A stretch of DNA of 64,000 nt from Sphingobium sp. KCTC 72723. GTDB lineage: Bacteria > Pseudomonadota > Alphaproteobacteria > Sphingomonadales > Sphingomonadaceae. The notes beneath the pieces were generated by a model. That model was not told the origin of the DNA and made no database searches. It was given only the letters and a program-made list of their open reading frames with translations. Positions 51,977 to 60,938 of the stretch are shown piece by piece. Position numbers and translations under genes: made by a program. The stretch covers positions 1,054,001 to 1,118,000 of the forward strand of contig NZ_CP060388.1 in NCBI RefSeq assembly GCF_014280435.1, written 5' to 3'. Numbering within the stretch: the stretch's first letter is position 1; each line of letters starts with the position of its first letter.

Positions 51977-54900
51977 ATGCGCCGCCTCGCCAAGCCCCTC
52001 GCCTTCCTGCCCGCGCTTTTTGCCGCGACCCCGGCGTTTGCAGTCGATACCAGCTTTCACACCTATGACGGGTTCGCCGAGACGGTCGATGCGTTCCGCC
52101 TGGTGTCGATGATCTTCGCCGATCCGCGTTATGAGACGCTGGTGCTGATCGTCGCGACCGTCGGCATCGGCCTGGGTGCGCTGCTCGCCAGCGTTCGTGG
52201 CTCGGGCATGGGACTGGTGGCGTTCGGGTTCCAGATTCTGGTCGGCATCGGCATCTTCGTCGGGCTGATCGCCACCACCGGCACGGTCCATGTCTACGAC
52301 CGGGTCCGCAATGCCTATCAGCCGGTCGGTGGCGTGCCCACTTTGCTGGTGCTGGTGGCGGGTGCGACCAACATGATCGAGCGAGCACTGGTCGAGACGA
52401 TCGACGACAACACCCTCGATCCCAATGCCAAGATCGAGTTCGGTGCCGGCGGCCATAGCTTCGACCTGTTCCTGAACGCGGTCTCGCCGCGCGGGCCCAT
52501 GACCGACACGTTCCTGGACGCGACGATCAAGGATTACGTCCGTCAATGCTATCCGGTAGCGCGTGTTTCGGCTGCCTATGGCGTCGACGACGACAAGCTG
52601 TTCCGCACGACCACCGACCTGCCTGCGGCGTTCGCGGCGATGGCGGGGCCAGCGACCTTTTCGACGGTCTATACCGAGTCCGACAAGGGCGGGACAACGG
52701 TGAGCTGCACCGATGCCTGGGCGCATATCTCGGACCGGCTGTCCGACCCGACCCTGTTCGAGAGCTATAGCCAGCAGGTCTGTTCGCGGACCGGATTCGA
52801 CACGGCCAATGCCCAGCAGCTCGGCCGTTGCCGCCAGCAGCTCGGTGAAATGGGACAGATGATGCTCGGCCGTCCCCTGACCATCCAGGCGCTGATGTCC
52901 CATATCCTGCTCGGCAACACGGTGGGCGATGTGCTGTTCGAGGATTCCCCGGCGACAGCCGCGCGCGTGATGGCCAACCGGGCGGTCGTTTCGAACGGCT
53001 TGGCGACCATGTCTGTGGCCAATGAATGGATGCCGACAATCCGCGCGACGGTGTTCGGGATCATGCTGTTCATGATACCCGTCGCGCTGCTGTTCATCCT
53101 GACGCCGATCAATCTACGTGTCGCGAGCTTCGCGCTTGGCCTGTTCGTATTCGTGGCGCTCTGGGGTGTCATCGATGCCGGTATCTATCAGCTGACGCTT
53201 GGCCGCGCGGCTGATGCGCTCGCCGAGATGCGATCGAATGCGCTCGGCGCCAATGCCTGGTTGCTGGCCCCGTCGGCGGCAATGAAGGCACTGGCAATCT
53301 TCGGGAGCTTCCGCACGGCTGCCGCTGGCTTAGCCGGCGCATTCGTGTTCACCGTCTTTCGGTTCAGCGGCAATGTCTTCACTTCCTTCACCAGCGGCAC
53401 CCTTGGCGTCACTGGCCAGGCCAGCGCGGCCGCGGCATCGCTCGGCACGAGCGAAGGCTACGCCTCGGCACTCGAGAGTCAGGCATCGGCCGCAGGCACT
53501 CGCTCGCGCGCCGGCGCGGCTTCCAGTTTCGGCGACTTTGGCGAGCGTTCGACCTTCGGCGCCAATCGCGCCTATGGTGAGGCTGGCCGCATTCTTGGCG
53601 AACGGCCGGGTGCGGCGGGTGGCACCGCGTTCGCGCTCGGCGGCATCGAGGGCGCGCGGCAGATGGGCAGCCTGTCGCCGGCCCTCAACGGCCGTGACCT
53701 GGGCGACCCGCAAGTAGCCCGCGCGGTCCAGGCCAATGCCGCCACCAGCGCCATTCACCAGTTCGCCGAGAAGGACGCGCTTCGGTCACTCGGCAACACT
53801 TATTTCGGCCAGGGGGAGGCTGGTGAGAAAGCGTTCGCAGCATTTTCGCAGAACCTCGTCCAGTGGCGGGCATTTGGCGACCAGCGGGCATACGGCATGA
53901 TGATGCAAGGGGCGACGCGCCATTTCGAGCGCGGCGGCTATTCGGCGAAAGACGCCGAGCTGAAGGCGTCGGGCGTGATCGGTGAAGCCCAGTCCGACCC
54001 GACCTTCGCCAAGCTGATCGCCAATGCCTATGACCAGGAGCAGATGATTGCCAACGACCTGACATCGGCCCAGGTTCATGTCGGCGCGATGGAAGGCCGG
54101 CGGGATTTTGCCGGGGATAGTGTCGCCGGGATCGAGCGCGGCAACGTCGCGACCGAGCAGGCGCTGCGGACCGGCACCAACCAGGGCCAGCGCGACGCCG
54201 CGCAGATGCTCGGCCTTCCTCCACAGGAGACCGCACGCCGCATCGGCTTCGTCAACGCGCTATCCGGTGAAGCCCGCAGTTCCGCAATCTCCCAACTCTC
54301 CCGCGCCACCGGGCGCAACGAGGCGCAGGTGCTTCACGCCCTCGAAACCTATAATGCCGCGACCCAGGTCGGCACCGCCGATGGTGCGACGGCCGAGGCC
54401 GGTCGCGAAGGCACAAGTGTCTATGGGCGGACGCGCGAAGCGGCAGGATATGATTTCGCCGAGCGCTCCGGCAAACTCGACGCCCAGCGCGAGGTGGGCA
54501 CCGGCGGCACACGGTCGGCTGCGCGGATCGGAGAGCAGCGTCGGCAGTCCGATAATTTCGGGTTTGCAGAAGGCGCCGCAGCAGCCGGCGTCTCAACGCG
54601 CGAGGCGGCGCGCCTCGACAGCTTCATCCAGGCCCTGAGCCGGACGGCCGGCAATCAGGTCGATATGGCTGAGGGCGGTGCTGCAGGCATCGCCGATCGC
54701 GCCGGGAACGAGCGGCTGACCAGGATCGTCGATAACGAGCGGCTGAGCCGGATGCAGGGGCTGCTGCGCAGCCACGGCATCACCATGTCGAAGCGCGAGT
54801 TGGCGATGGCGCAGAATGGCGATCTCGCAATGAACCTGACCGCGGATCAGGCTGGTCAGTTGCTCCGTGCCGGGCTTATCAACGACAGCCAGTTCGGTGC

Positions 54901-55720
54901 TCTCGCACAGGGAGGAAATGCTCGCTTCAGCTTTGCCGAGAATGACCTGCTCGTATCCAGCAGCGCAGGGTTCCAGCAATCCGCGCGCAATGACACCAGC
55001 ACGCGATTCGAGGCGGGCAAGCAGGCCGGTCCGGACACAATCGAACATTTCATGGGCGGCGGCGAGGAAGGCCGTGCCGCGATGGCCAACTGGCTGCAGG
55101 GCGGGTTCGAGATGGACCGCAAAGGCGACTGGCGGCTGAAGCCGCAGGTTGCAGACACGCTTCAGCGCGATGTTCAGGCGGTCATGGCGCAGACAGGGTG
55201 GCAGCGGTCACTGAGCCGCTCGGCGGACAAGCAAAATTCGATGGGGACCACGGTTGGTTTGAACATCGGCGGCGGGGCGTCAATTGGGTCAGGGGGACAG
55301 GGTTTGCCCGATGGAAAAAAAGGCAGTTCGGGCGGAGGCCGCACCGCACGAGGGCAGGCTGGCGGCACCTTGGGATTCAATAGTACCGAAACCAGTCAGA
55401 CCAATTCGAGCGCGATGGCGACGATGGACATCGTCAATTATGATGTTCGCAATGCGATCGCAGCGGCGGAACGGGTCGCTTCCAAGTCAGGCAATCCGGA
55501 AAGAGCCTTTTCGGAGGAGTTGGGACGGCAGGTGTTTGGGGCCCAGGGCCTTCGAAACCGCTATCTCGAAAACGCGGACTCGGGCAGAGGCACATTCGAC
55601 TATGCAGCACCTCTCGTTTCCGGAGAGCAATCCTCAATCCTGAGCAGTGGAAGACTACGCGGCGATCGCGATCATGGCAGCAACGATGGTGACCCATCGT
55701 TCAAGACGCGCAAGGATTAG
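51977..55720 (+). CDS. traG: TraG, mating-pair stabilisation/entry protein
   Basis: A 1,247-residue protein. The N-terminal half (about 450 residues) has several hydrophobic segments (signal sequence, VGIGLGALLASVRGSGMGLV, FQILVGIGIFVGLIATTGTV, MLFMIPVALLFILTPINL, AAGLAGAFVFTVFRF), and the rest is a long Ala/Gly/Glu-rich periplasmic part with many short repeats (for example TREAA, RTRAGA-like). The order and topology match TraG, whose C-terminal domain also takes part in entry exclusion in F. It ends the operon; its stop overlaps the convergent gene by 4 bp. Confidence 0.92.
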   Translation: MRRLAKPLAFLPALFAATPAFAVDTSFHTYDGFAETVDAFRLVSMIFADPRYETLVLIVATVGIGLGALLASVRGSGMGLVAFGFQILVGIGIFVGLIATTGTVHVYDRVRNAYQPVGGVPTLLVLVAGATNMIERALVETIDDNTLDPNAKIEFGAGGHSFDLFLNAVSPRGPMTDTFLDATIKDYVRQCYPVARVSAAYGVDDDKLFRTTTDLPAAFAAMAGPATFSTVYTESDKGGTTVSCTDAWAHISDRLSDPTLFESYSQQVCSRTGFDTANAQQLGRCRQQLGEMGQMMLGRPLTIQALMSHILLGNTVGDVLFEDSPATAARVMANRAVVSNGLATMSVANEWMPTIRATVFGIMLFMIPVALLFILTPINLRVASFALGLFVFVALWGVIDAGIYQLTLGRAADALAEMRSNALGANAWLLAPSAAMKALAIFGSFRTAAAGLAGAFVFTVFRFSGNVFTSFTSGTLGVTGQASAAAASLGTSEGYASALESQASAAGTRSRAGAASSFGDFGERSTFGANRAYGEAGRILGERPGAAGGTAFALGGIEGARQMGSLSPALNGRDLGDPQVARAVQANAATSAIHQFAEKDALRSLGNTYFGQGEAGEKAFAAFSQNLVQWRAFGDQRAYGMMMQGATRHFERGGYSAKDAELKASGVIGEAQSDPTFAKLIANAYDQEQMIANDLTSAQVHVGAMEGRRDFAGDSVAGIERGNVATEQALRTGTNQGQRDAAQMLGLPPQETARRIGFVNALSGEARSSAISQLSRATGRNEAQVLHALETYNAATQVGTADGATAEAGREGTSVYGRTREAAGYDFAERSGKLDAQREVGTGGTRSAARIGEQRRQSDNFGFAEGAAAAGVSTREAARLDSFIQALSRTAGNQVDMAEGGAAGIADRAGNERLTRIVDNERLSRMQGLLRSHGITMSKRELAMAQNGDLAMNLTADQAGQLLRAGLINDSQFGALAQGGNARFSFAENDLLVSSSAGFQQSARNDTSTRFEAGKQAGPDTIEHFMGGGEEGRAAMANWLQGGFEMDRKGDWRLKPQVADTLQRDVQAVMAQTGWQRSLSRSADKQNSMGTTVGLNIGGGASIGSGGQGLPDGKKGSSGGGRTARGQAGGTLGFNSTETSQTNSSAMATMDIVNYDVRNAIAAAERVASKSGNPERAFSEELGRQVFGAQGLRNRYLENADSGRGTFDYAAPLVSGEQSSILSSGRLRGDRDHGSNDGDPSFKTRKD

Positions 55721-56157
55721 TGCCCCTGGCGCCGTGCCCGGCTTTCCGCGCTCTCGTGGTGGATCGCTTGATACAATGGGCTAAGGGGATCCGCATACGC
55801 TGGAGGACTGTAGGGCGTTCGCCGATAGAACAGGCTTGAGCTGTTATGCTCGCCCTCCGAAATGTCGACCCAATGCTCGCTGTCGCGCCATTTTCGGGCA
55901 TAGCCGAAGCCGAGCACGAGGAGAGCGGTTATGGGAAGAAAGACAATGTTGAGATAGATACCGACGCTGCTGCCATAGAAGTCTGCGAGGAAGTCGATTC
56001 CGAAAGGTGATCCGGCAGGAAGCCAGTAGATGGGGATCGCAGCCCACCAGAGCTTCGCGTACCATGGACGCCACAGATAGTCCGCAGCGCGCGGCCGAAC
56101 CCACTCCTCGGCTGGAACGACCGGTTCATCCATATTGGTGGCAGAATCTGGCGACAT
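55717..56157 (-). CDS. Small membrane protein convergent with traG
   Basis: A 146-residue protein with two hydrophobic segments (LWWAAIPIYWLPAGSPFGI and IYLNIVFLPITALLVLGFGY) and a polar C-terminus (SLFYRRTPYSPPAYADPL, ending ESRARRQGH). Start ATG 56157 (MSPDSATNMDEP) is chosen over longer frames starting at 56250 or 56364. Family unknown. Convergent, 4-bp overlap with traG; an entry-exclusion role is possible by position but speculative. Confidence 0.6.
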   Translation of the reverse strand: MSPDSATNMDEPVVPAEEWVRPRAADYLWRPWYAKLWWAAIPIYWLPAGSPFGIDFLADFYGSSVGIYLNIVFLPITALLVLGFGYARKWRDSEHWVDISEGEHNSSSLFYRRTPYSPPAYADPLSPLYQAIHHESAESRARRQGH

Positions 56158-56386
56158 TTGATCCGCGTTCCTGTGCGTGACGGTTATAGCAAAATCCGCA
56201 CGCTTTTGGAATCGACGATCTGGAATGGATGGGAAATATTCATGGCGCATAGCCAATCTCCTCCAGCCGCGATCCCCCCTTCCCCTCCGACCCGGAATTT
56301 CGGCCATAGGGTCATGCCATGCGGCCGAGGGGGGCGCCCAATGAACATTTAGACCCGTCGGCAAAATGTGACGGAAGCGTAAAATT

Positions 56387-56398
56387 ATGTCATGACAT
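56387..56398. promoter_or_regulatory. 12-bp palindrome, probable TacA operator
   Basis: ATGTCATGACAT is a perfect palindrome centred about 52 bp upstream of the DUF1778 start. DUF1778/GNAT pairs autoregulate through palindromic operators near their promoter. Confidence 0.55.
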
Positions 56399-56444
56399 TG
56401 TCCGGCATGTCGGGTATGAGGGGTGGATCGAAAGGAGGTGTGTC

Positions 56445-56732
56445 ATGGCTTCTGCTACCGCCCGAACTGAGAAACTCGATCTACGCCTGTCACCCACTGC
56501 AAAGCGGACGCTTCAACAGGCTGCGCTCGCTGCGCATCGCTCGGTCAGCGAATTCGTGCTGGAAAGCGCATTGGCGCGCGCTGAAGAGACGCTCCCCGAT
56601 CGTCGGGAGTTCAATCTGGACGCGGACCAGTGGGCGGCATTCCTGGCAGCACTCGATGCGCCCCCTCGCCACACGCCAAGGCTGGCTGAACTGCTTACAA
56701 AGCCGAGCGTGTTCGAGCAGGACCCAGGTTAA
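56445..56732 (+). CDS. DUF1778 antitoxin (TacA-type)
   Basis: A 95-residue antitoxin: ribbon-helix-helix DNA-binding N-terminus (KLDLRLSPTAKRTLQQAALA then AHRSVSEFVLESALARAEE) and a C-terminal toxin-binding tail (LDADQWAAFLAALDAPP). ATG 56445 follows a strong AAAGGAGGTG (56431-56440). It precedes the GNAT toxin by 8 bp, the usual order for TacAT/AtaRT pairs. It would also repress the pair through the palindrome upstream. Confidence 0.93.
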   Translation: MASATARTEKLDLRLSPTAKRTLQQAALAAHRSVSEFVLESALARAEETLPDRREFNLDADQWAAFLAALDAPPRHTPRLAELLTKPSVFEQDPG

Positions 56733-56740
56733 GCGCACCG

Positions 56741-57244
56741 ATGGCGCCCCAGTTTCGCATTGAAAAGCTTCGCCGCGACCATGCCATCGATGTTTTCGAT
56801 TGCGGTCGCGAGGAGCTCAACCGGTTCCTGTCGCGCTACGCCTGGCAGGCGCAGCAAGGCGGGGCATCCCAGTCCTACGTTGCCCTAACCGGAGACGAGG
56901 TTGTGGGTTTCCACACTCTGGTTGTGGGGCATGTCGATCATAGTGATGCGCCCGATCGCCTGACAAAGGGAATGGCGCGGCACCCCGTTCCGTTGATGAT
57001 CCTTGCACGGCTCGGCGTTTCGACTGGCTATCAAGGAAAAGGGCTCGGCTCCGGTCTTCTGAAAGATGCCCTCACGCGGACTTTGCAGGCAGCCGATATC
57101 GCTGGAATTCGCGCAATCGCTGCACATGCCAAGGACGAGGCTGCACGCCAATTCTATCAGAATTTCGATTTCATCCCAGGGTTATCGGATCCAAATCACA
57201 TGTTCCTATTGTCGAAAGATGCCCGGCGGCATCTCCAAGGGTAA
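56741..57244 (+). CDS. GNAT acetyltransferase toxin (TacT-type)
   Basis: A 167-residue GNAT enzyme that in this family blocks translation by acetylating the amino group of aminoacyl-tRNA. N-terminal FRIEKLRRDHAIDVFDCGRE then ELNRFL is diagnostic of TacT. The acetyl-CoA P-loop GYQGKGLGSGLL (motif A) and the catalytic/acceptor Tyr-Phe in ARQFYQNFDF follow. Length fits the family. Confidence 0.93.
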   Translation: MAPQFRIEKLRRDHAIDVFDCGREELNRFLSRYAWQAQQGGASQSYVALTGDEVVGFHTLVVGHVDHSDAPDRLTKGMARHPVPLMILARLGVSTGYQGKGLGSGLLKDALTRTLQAADIAGIRAIAAHAKDEAARQFYQNFDFIPGLSDPNHMFLLSKDARRHLQG

Positions 57245-57270
57245 TTGCGAAGAACAGAAACAGGACAGCC

Positions 57271-58185
57271 ATGCGAACAGAACTCGATCATCTCCCTCTA
57301 GCGAAGCGGCGCGAGCTTGATCGTGTCGTTCAAATTCTGTTCGAGGAATTCGATGATGCACATGGCAAACCTGACGGCCAGCGCAAGCTTGGCCGCATAC
57401 TGAAGGTCATTCTCTACGGCTCCTATGCGCGCGGCAACTGGGTTGATGAGCCGCACACGGCAAAGGCATATCAATCGGACTTCGATCTGCTCGTCATCGT
57501 CAACCAGAAGGAGCTGACCGATCGCGTGGCTTACTGGGAGAAGGCCGACGAACGCCTGAACCGCGAGCGGACGATTACCCAGAATTTAAAGACGCCCGTA
57601 AACTTCATTGTCCATTCCCTTCAGGAGGTAAATGACGGGCTCGCGCACGGGCGCTCCTTCTTCATAGATGTCGCGCGCGACGGAATCGCGCTTTATCAAG
57701 CCGAGGACAGCGAACTTCATCAGCCGAAGCCGAAAACACCCGATGAGGCGTTCACGGCGGCTTCCGAGTATTTTGAGGAGTGGTTCTCTGCGGCCGTCAG
57801 CTCCAGAAAGATATTTCACTTCTGTATGTCGCAGGAGGAATACCGGGATGCCGCCTTCAATCTGCACCAGGCATGTGAACGGCTGTATCATTGCGTCCTT
57901 CTCGTCACGACCTTCTACACGCCACACGTCCACAATCTGGCGTTCCTGCGTACTCAGGCCGAACGGCAATCCAATCATCTTTTCGAGGCATGGCCCCGCG
58001 ACAATGCCCGGGCCAGAGCGCGTTTCGCGAAGCTCAAGGACGCATATGTGAAAGCGCGCTTCTCAAGGCATTATCGCATCACAGAGGAAGAACTTACCTG
58101 GCTATCCGAAAGGGTGGAAGAGCTTGGCCGCCTCGTCCATGAGGACTGCACGTCGCGTCTCGACCAACTGCGCGCCGCGCTTTGA
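57271..58185 (+). CDS. Nucleotidyltransferase-HEPN fusion protein
   Basis: A 304-residue protein with an N-terminal polymerase-beta-type nucleotidyltransferase domain (LYGSYARG, residues 48-55, and SDFDLLV, 69-75) and a C-terminal HEPN-like helical domain (EYRDAAFNLHQACERLYHCVLL, trimmed; HEPN-type Arg/His near RFSRHY). When separate, these two domains form MNT-HEPN toxin-antitoxin pairs in which the transferase AMPylates the HEPN RNase; here they are on one chain. The ATG is 26 bp after tacT. A standalone toxin-like or regulatory role is possible; function unproven. Confidence 0.75.
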   Translation: MRTELDHLPLAKRRELDRVVQILFEEFDDAHGKPDGQRKLGRILKVILYGSYARGNWVDEPHTAKAYQSDFDLLVIVNQKELTDRVAYWEKADERLNRERTITQNLKTPVNFIVHSLQEVNDGLAHGRSFFIDVARDGIALYQAEDSELHQPKPKTPDEAFTAASEYFEEWFSAAVSSRKIFHFCMSQEEYRDAAFNLHQACERLYHCVLLVTTFYTPHVHNLAFLRTQAERQSNHLFEAWPRDNARARARFAKLKDAYVKARFSRHYRITEEELTWLSERVEELGRLVHEDCTSRLDQLRAAL

Positions 58186-58566
58186 TTGGACCGGTATAGC
58201 GGGACGATGGCAAAACTTCGATAATAAGCGTGGCCGCAAACAGGAGTGACCTTAAAGCTGCCTTGATGCCGAACCGGTGAAATGGCGAGGCTGTCGGGAA
58301 CTGACGACCAGAATAAGACGCTCAGCGAGCGATTTCCTCTCCACAATTCCTGACAGTATTCTATTCGAGCGGTTGTCGACCATAATCAGTCGTTCCGCTC
58401 ATCGCCGAGGACCGACCGCTTTTCCTTCCACCCTGTTACTTTCTACCTTGAGCATGACGATCGCTCTGTTTGGTGACCATCGGTGGACAACCGTGCGCGT
58501 TGCGATATGGTTGGGGTCAAGGAATGCGGGCGGATGCCGTGACGCACTAGGGGGACGGCGAAGGGC
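58186..58566. other. 381-bp non-coding region before the defence operon
   Basis: I see no supported gene, repeat or strong dyad. It should hold the promoter of the SIR2-type gene. A 97-codon open frame (58277-58570) has no recognisable features and is not called. Confidence 0.5.
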
Positions 58567-60315
58567 ATGACGGTCGAAGCGGCAACCAACGCAACGATCC
58601 CCGATGTCCTGGCACAGCTCGACGGTGATTTCGCGCCGATGGCAAACGCCTTCGGCAACGCCGCGTTTGCGCTTTGGGTCGGGTCGGGCATTTCCTTCGG
58701 TCGGGCGCCCGATCTCGGTGTGATCGCCGCGAGGGCGCTCGAGTTTCTTCGCCTGAAGGCGGTGGATCCTGCAACACAAGCGACATTCGAGCCAGCGCTG
58801 CGAGCGGCCATTATCGAGAGCCATACCGATGTCGCGCTCGCCGTACCTCACTTTGGAACCGCTTTCGGCGCTTGGCCGGATGAAGTTCGGGTGCCAATTA
58901 TCAGCGGGCTGTGGAACCGTTACTCACAGCTTCTCAATATCCGCCTCCCCAACACCGACGAAGATTATATCCTGTGGGATGCGGTCGATGTGCGCGATGC
59001 ATTTAGCAATCCTCCAGCGCCAGGCTGCGCCCATCTCAGCATCGCGATCCTCGTCCTGGAGGGTGTGCTGCGCGAGATCGCGTCGGCTAATTGGGATGGA
59101 TTCATCGAAGCCGCTATCGAACGCCTGGGCGGCGGCCTGCCCGGCAATCTCCAGGTGGTGGTCGATCCCGCACATTTGCGTGACAACCCCGGTAAGGCGC
59201 GGCTGATCAAGTTTCACGGCTGCATTGTCCACGCGACCGAAAATCAAGAACTCTATCGCAAATTCCTCGTGGGTAGCACGAGTCAGATCAACGCTTGGCC
59301 CCACCAGCAGCTCTACACAGCTATCCGCAATGAGGTCATCTCGCTCGCGACAAATCACCGCGCGCTGATGACGGGGTTGTCGCTTCAGGACGGCAATCTA
59401 CAGGCGGCCTTCAACGTCGCGCGTCAGGCCAATCCTTGGCCTTGGCCATGCGACCCACAGGCGCATGTCTTCTGCGAGGGCGACCTTGGCAACGGCCAAC
59501 GCCTGATGCTCCAAACGGTCTACGCGGGCAGCTATAACAACGCGATCGCCGACATCGAGAACAGTGCGCTGCTGGTTGCCTGGGGCGAGCAGGTGCTGCT
59601 CGCCCTGGTCTTAAAGGTCCTCACCGACAAGCTCAGCGCGCTGATCGACGTGGCGCTCGAGGGGCAAGTACTCGCGACCGACCGTGCGGTGCTGGTCGGC
59701 TCATTGGCGCGGTTGCGCGATGCCGTGGCGGGGTTCGCAACCGACGACCGCACCGCTTTCCTCGAAAGCGCGATCTTGGTCTGGTCGCGGCTCCTCAGCC
59801 TCTTTCGGACGGGCAAGCTGCCCCATGGCGCCGGCGCATACGAAGTGCTCACCGGCGGTCCGGTCGGCGGGGTCGGCCAAGATCAGAACGCCCGCGTGGC
59901 CTGCCTGGGTGAACTAGGCGTCGCGCTGGCGCTCCTTCAGCATGGCGTCGACAATGGACTCTGGACCTTGGCACCGCCTTTGAACGACGAGTTGGTCTCG
60001 GGTGCAATCGCAGGAATCGCCAGCTGGGAGGACGCTGACCCGCGCCCCCTCTTCTTTGCGCGCTCGGCCGGCGTAGCCATCGCGCTAGAGAAAAGTGGCG
60101 CATTCGCTAACGACAACGCGATCGTGATCCATGCGGACGAGGCTTGGCATGTGATGCAGGAGGCGATCGTCGGCGACAGTCCACGCAATATGAGTAGGAG
60201 CCCTGGCCGCACCGGCAGGGTCGGAACGCAGCATGTCTGCTTGGCCCGGATGGTCTCCGGCGAGACCACCGCGGCTGGCCTCGCCGCGCGGTTCGTACAG
60301 GAGCTATCGCTGTGA
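58567..60315 (+). CDS. SIR2-domain effector (Lamassu LmuA-like)
   Basis: A 582-residue protein whose N-terminal part is a SIR2-type NAD-binding domain: FALWVGSGISFGRAPDLGVI (residues 35-54, trimmed; the GxGIS loop) and KFHGCIVH (215-222, the KLHG-type motif). The C-terminal half is alanine-rich helical with no motif I recognise. It begins a tightly overlapping three-gene operon with a small protein and an SMC-like ATPase, the DdmA-DdmB-DdmC / LmuA-LmuC-LmuB order. In Lamassu systems the effector varies (Cap4, SIR2, others); SIR2 effectors deplete NAD to stop phage growth. The match is by architecture and domain, not by search. Confidence 0.75.
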   Translation: MTVEAATNATIPDVLAQLDGDFAPMANAFGNAAFALWVGSGISFGRAPDLGVIAARALEFLRLKAVDPATQATFEPALRAAIIESHTDVALAVPHFGTAFGAWPDEVRVPIISGLWNRYSQLLNIRLPNTDEDYILWDAVDVRDAFSNPPAPGCAHLSIAILVLEGVLREIASANWDGFIEAAIERLGGGLPGNLQVVVDPAHLRDNPGKARLIKFHGCIVHATENQELYRKFLVGSTSQINAWPHQQLYTAIRNEVISLATNHRALMTGLSLQDGNLQAAFNVARQANPWPWPCDPQAHVFCEGDLGNGQRLMLQTVYAGSYNNAIADIENSALLVAWGEQVLLALVLKVLTDKLSALIDVALEGQVLATDRAVLVGSLARLRDAVAGFATDDRTAFLESAILVWSRLLSLFRTGKLPHGAGAYEVLTGGPVGGVGQDQNARVACLGELGVALALLQHGVDNGLWTLAPPLNDELVSGAIAGIASWEDADPRPLFFARSAGVAIALEKSGAFANDNAIVIHADEAWHVMQEAIVGDSPRNMSRSPGRTGRVGTQHVCLARMVSGETTAAGLAARFVQELSL

Positions 60316-60938
60316 GTCAGTCTCTGCTCGTTCGAGGTCTGGTGCAGCGCCTCGAAGCCAATGACTATAAGGCGCTTTCGACCCCCTTTCGGGTTGCCTC
60401 GGTGGATTTCGACTTCACTGCCGCGCTGCTCGGGACAGGTGGCAGGTCGCTTGACCTGATCCTCATTGTCGATACCGCAACAGGCGATTTTGGCGATCGT
60501 GATGCCGCGTCGGTGCGGCAGCGGGTCCATTCGCTCAGCCGAGCATTCGACGTCACCCAGTCCCGTTATCTGCTGACGGTGATCCTCGCCGGCGCGAGCC
60601 TGGCGAGCCTCGTCGAGGCGCTATCGCCGATCTGCCGCGTGCTTAGCATCGAGGATGCCGCGCTCGGTGCCGATGGTGTACCCAGCAGCGCCGAAGCCCT
60701 GGAAGCGCTCGATGACCATATCCGGTTGTTGCTGCCGCTCGATCTCCAGCTCGATGACAATGTCGAAGCGACAGCGCCGGCCGATCCGATCGCCGAGTTG
60801 CTCGCCGCGCTCCCGACCGATCTTGATCAGGAACTGCTGACTGGACTCGCTGCGGCGTCGATCCGCGGCGATGGGGCTGTAACCCGAGCGCTGGCCAAAC
60901 GCGTCGGTGAAGTCCTGGTCCTGGAGCCCGGCGCGTGA
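60312..60938 (+). CDS. Small middle component of the SMC defence operon (LmuC-like)
   Basis: A 208-residue protein of no family I recognise by sequence: LVRGLVQRLEANDYKALSTPF, DLILIVDTATGDFGDRDAAS, SRYLLTVILAGASLAS. It overlaps the SIR2 gene and the SMC-like gene by 4 bp each. Size and place fit LmuC/DdmB, the adaptor between effector and SMC protein, or the middle component of ABC three-component systems. Confidence 0.65.
   Translation: MSQSLLVRGLVQRLEANDYKALSTPFRVASVDFDFTAALLGTGGRSLDLILIVDTATGDFGDRDAASVRQRVHSLSRAFDVTQSRYLLTVILAGASLASLVEALSPICRVLSIEDAALGADGVPSSAEALEALDDHIRLLLPLDLQLDDNVEATAPADPIAELLAALPTDLDQELLTGLAAASIRGDGAVTRALAKRVGEVLVLEPGA

Noticed and set aside
58277..58570. 97-codon frame before the SIR2-type gene
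   Set aside because: No recognisable features or ribosome site, and it would overlap the SIR2-type start.
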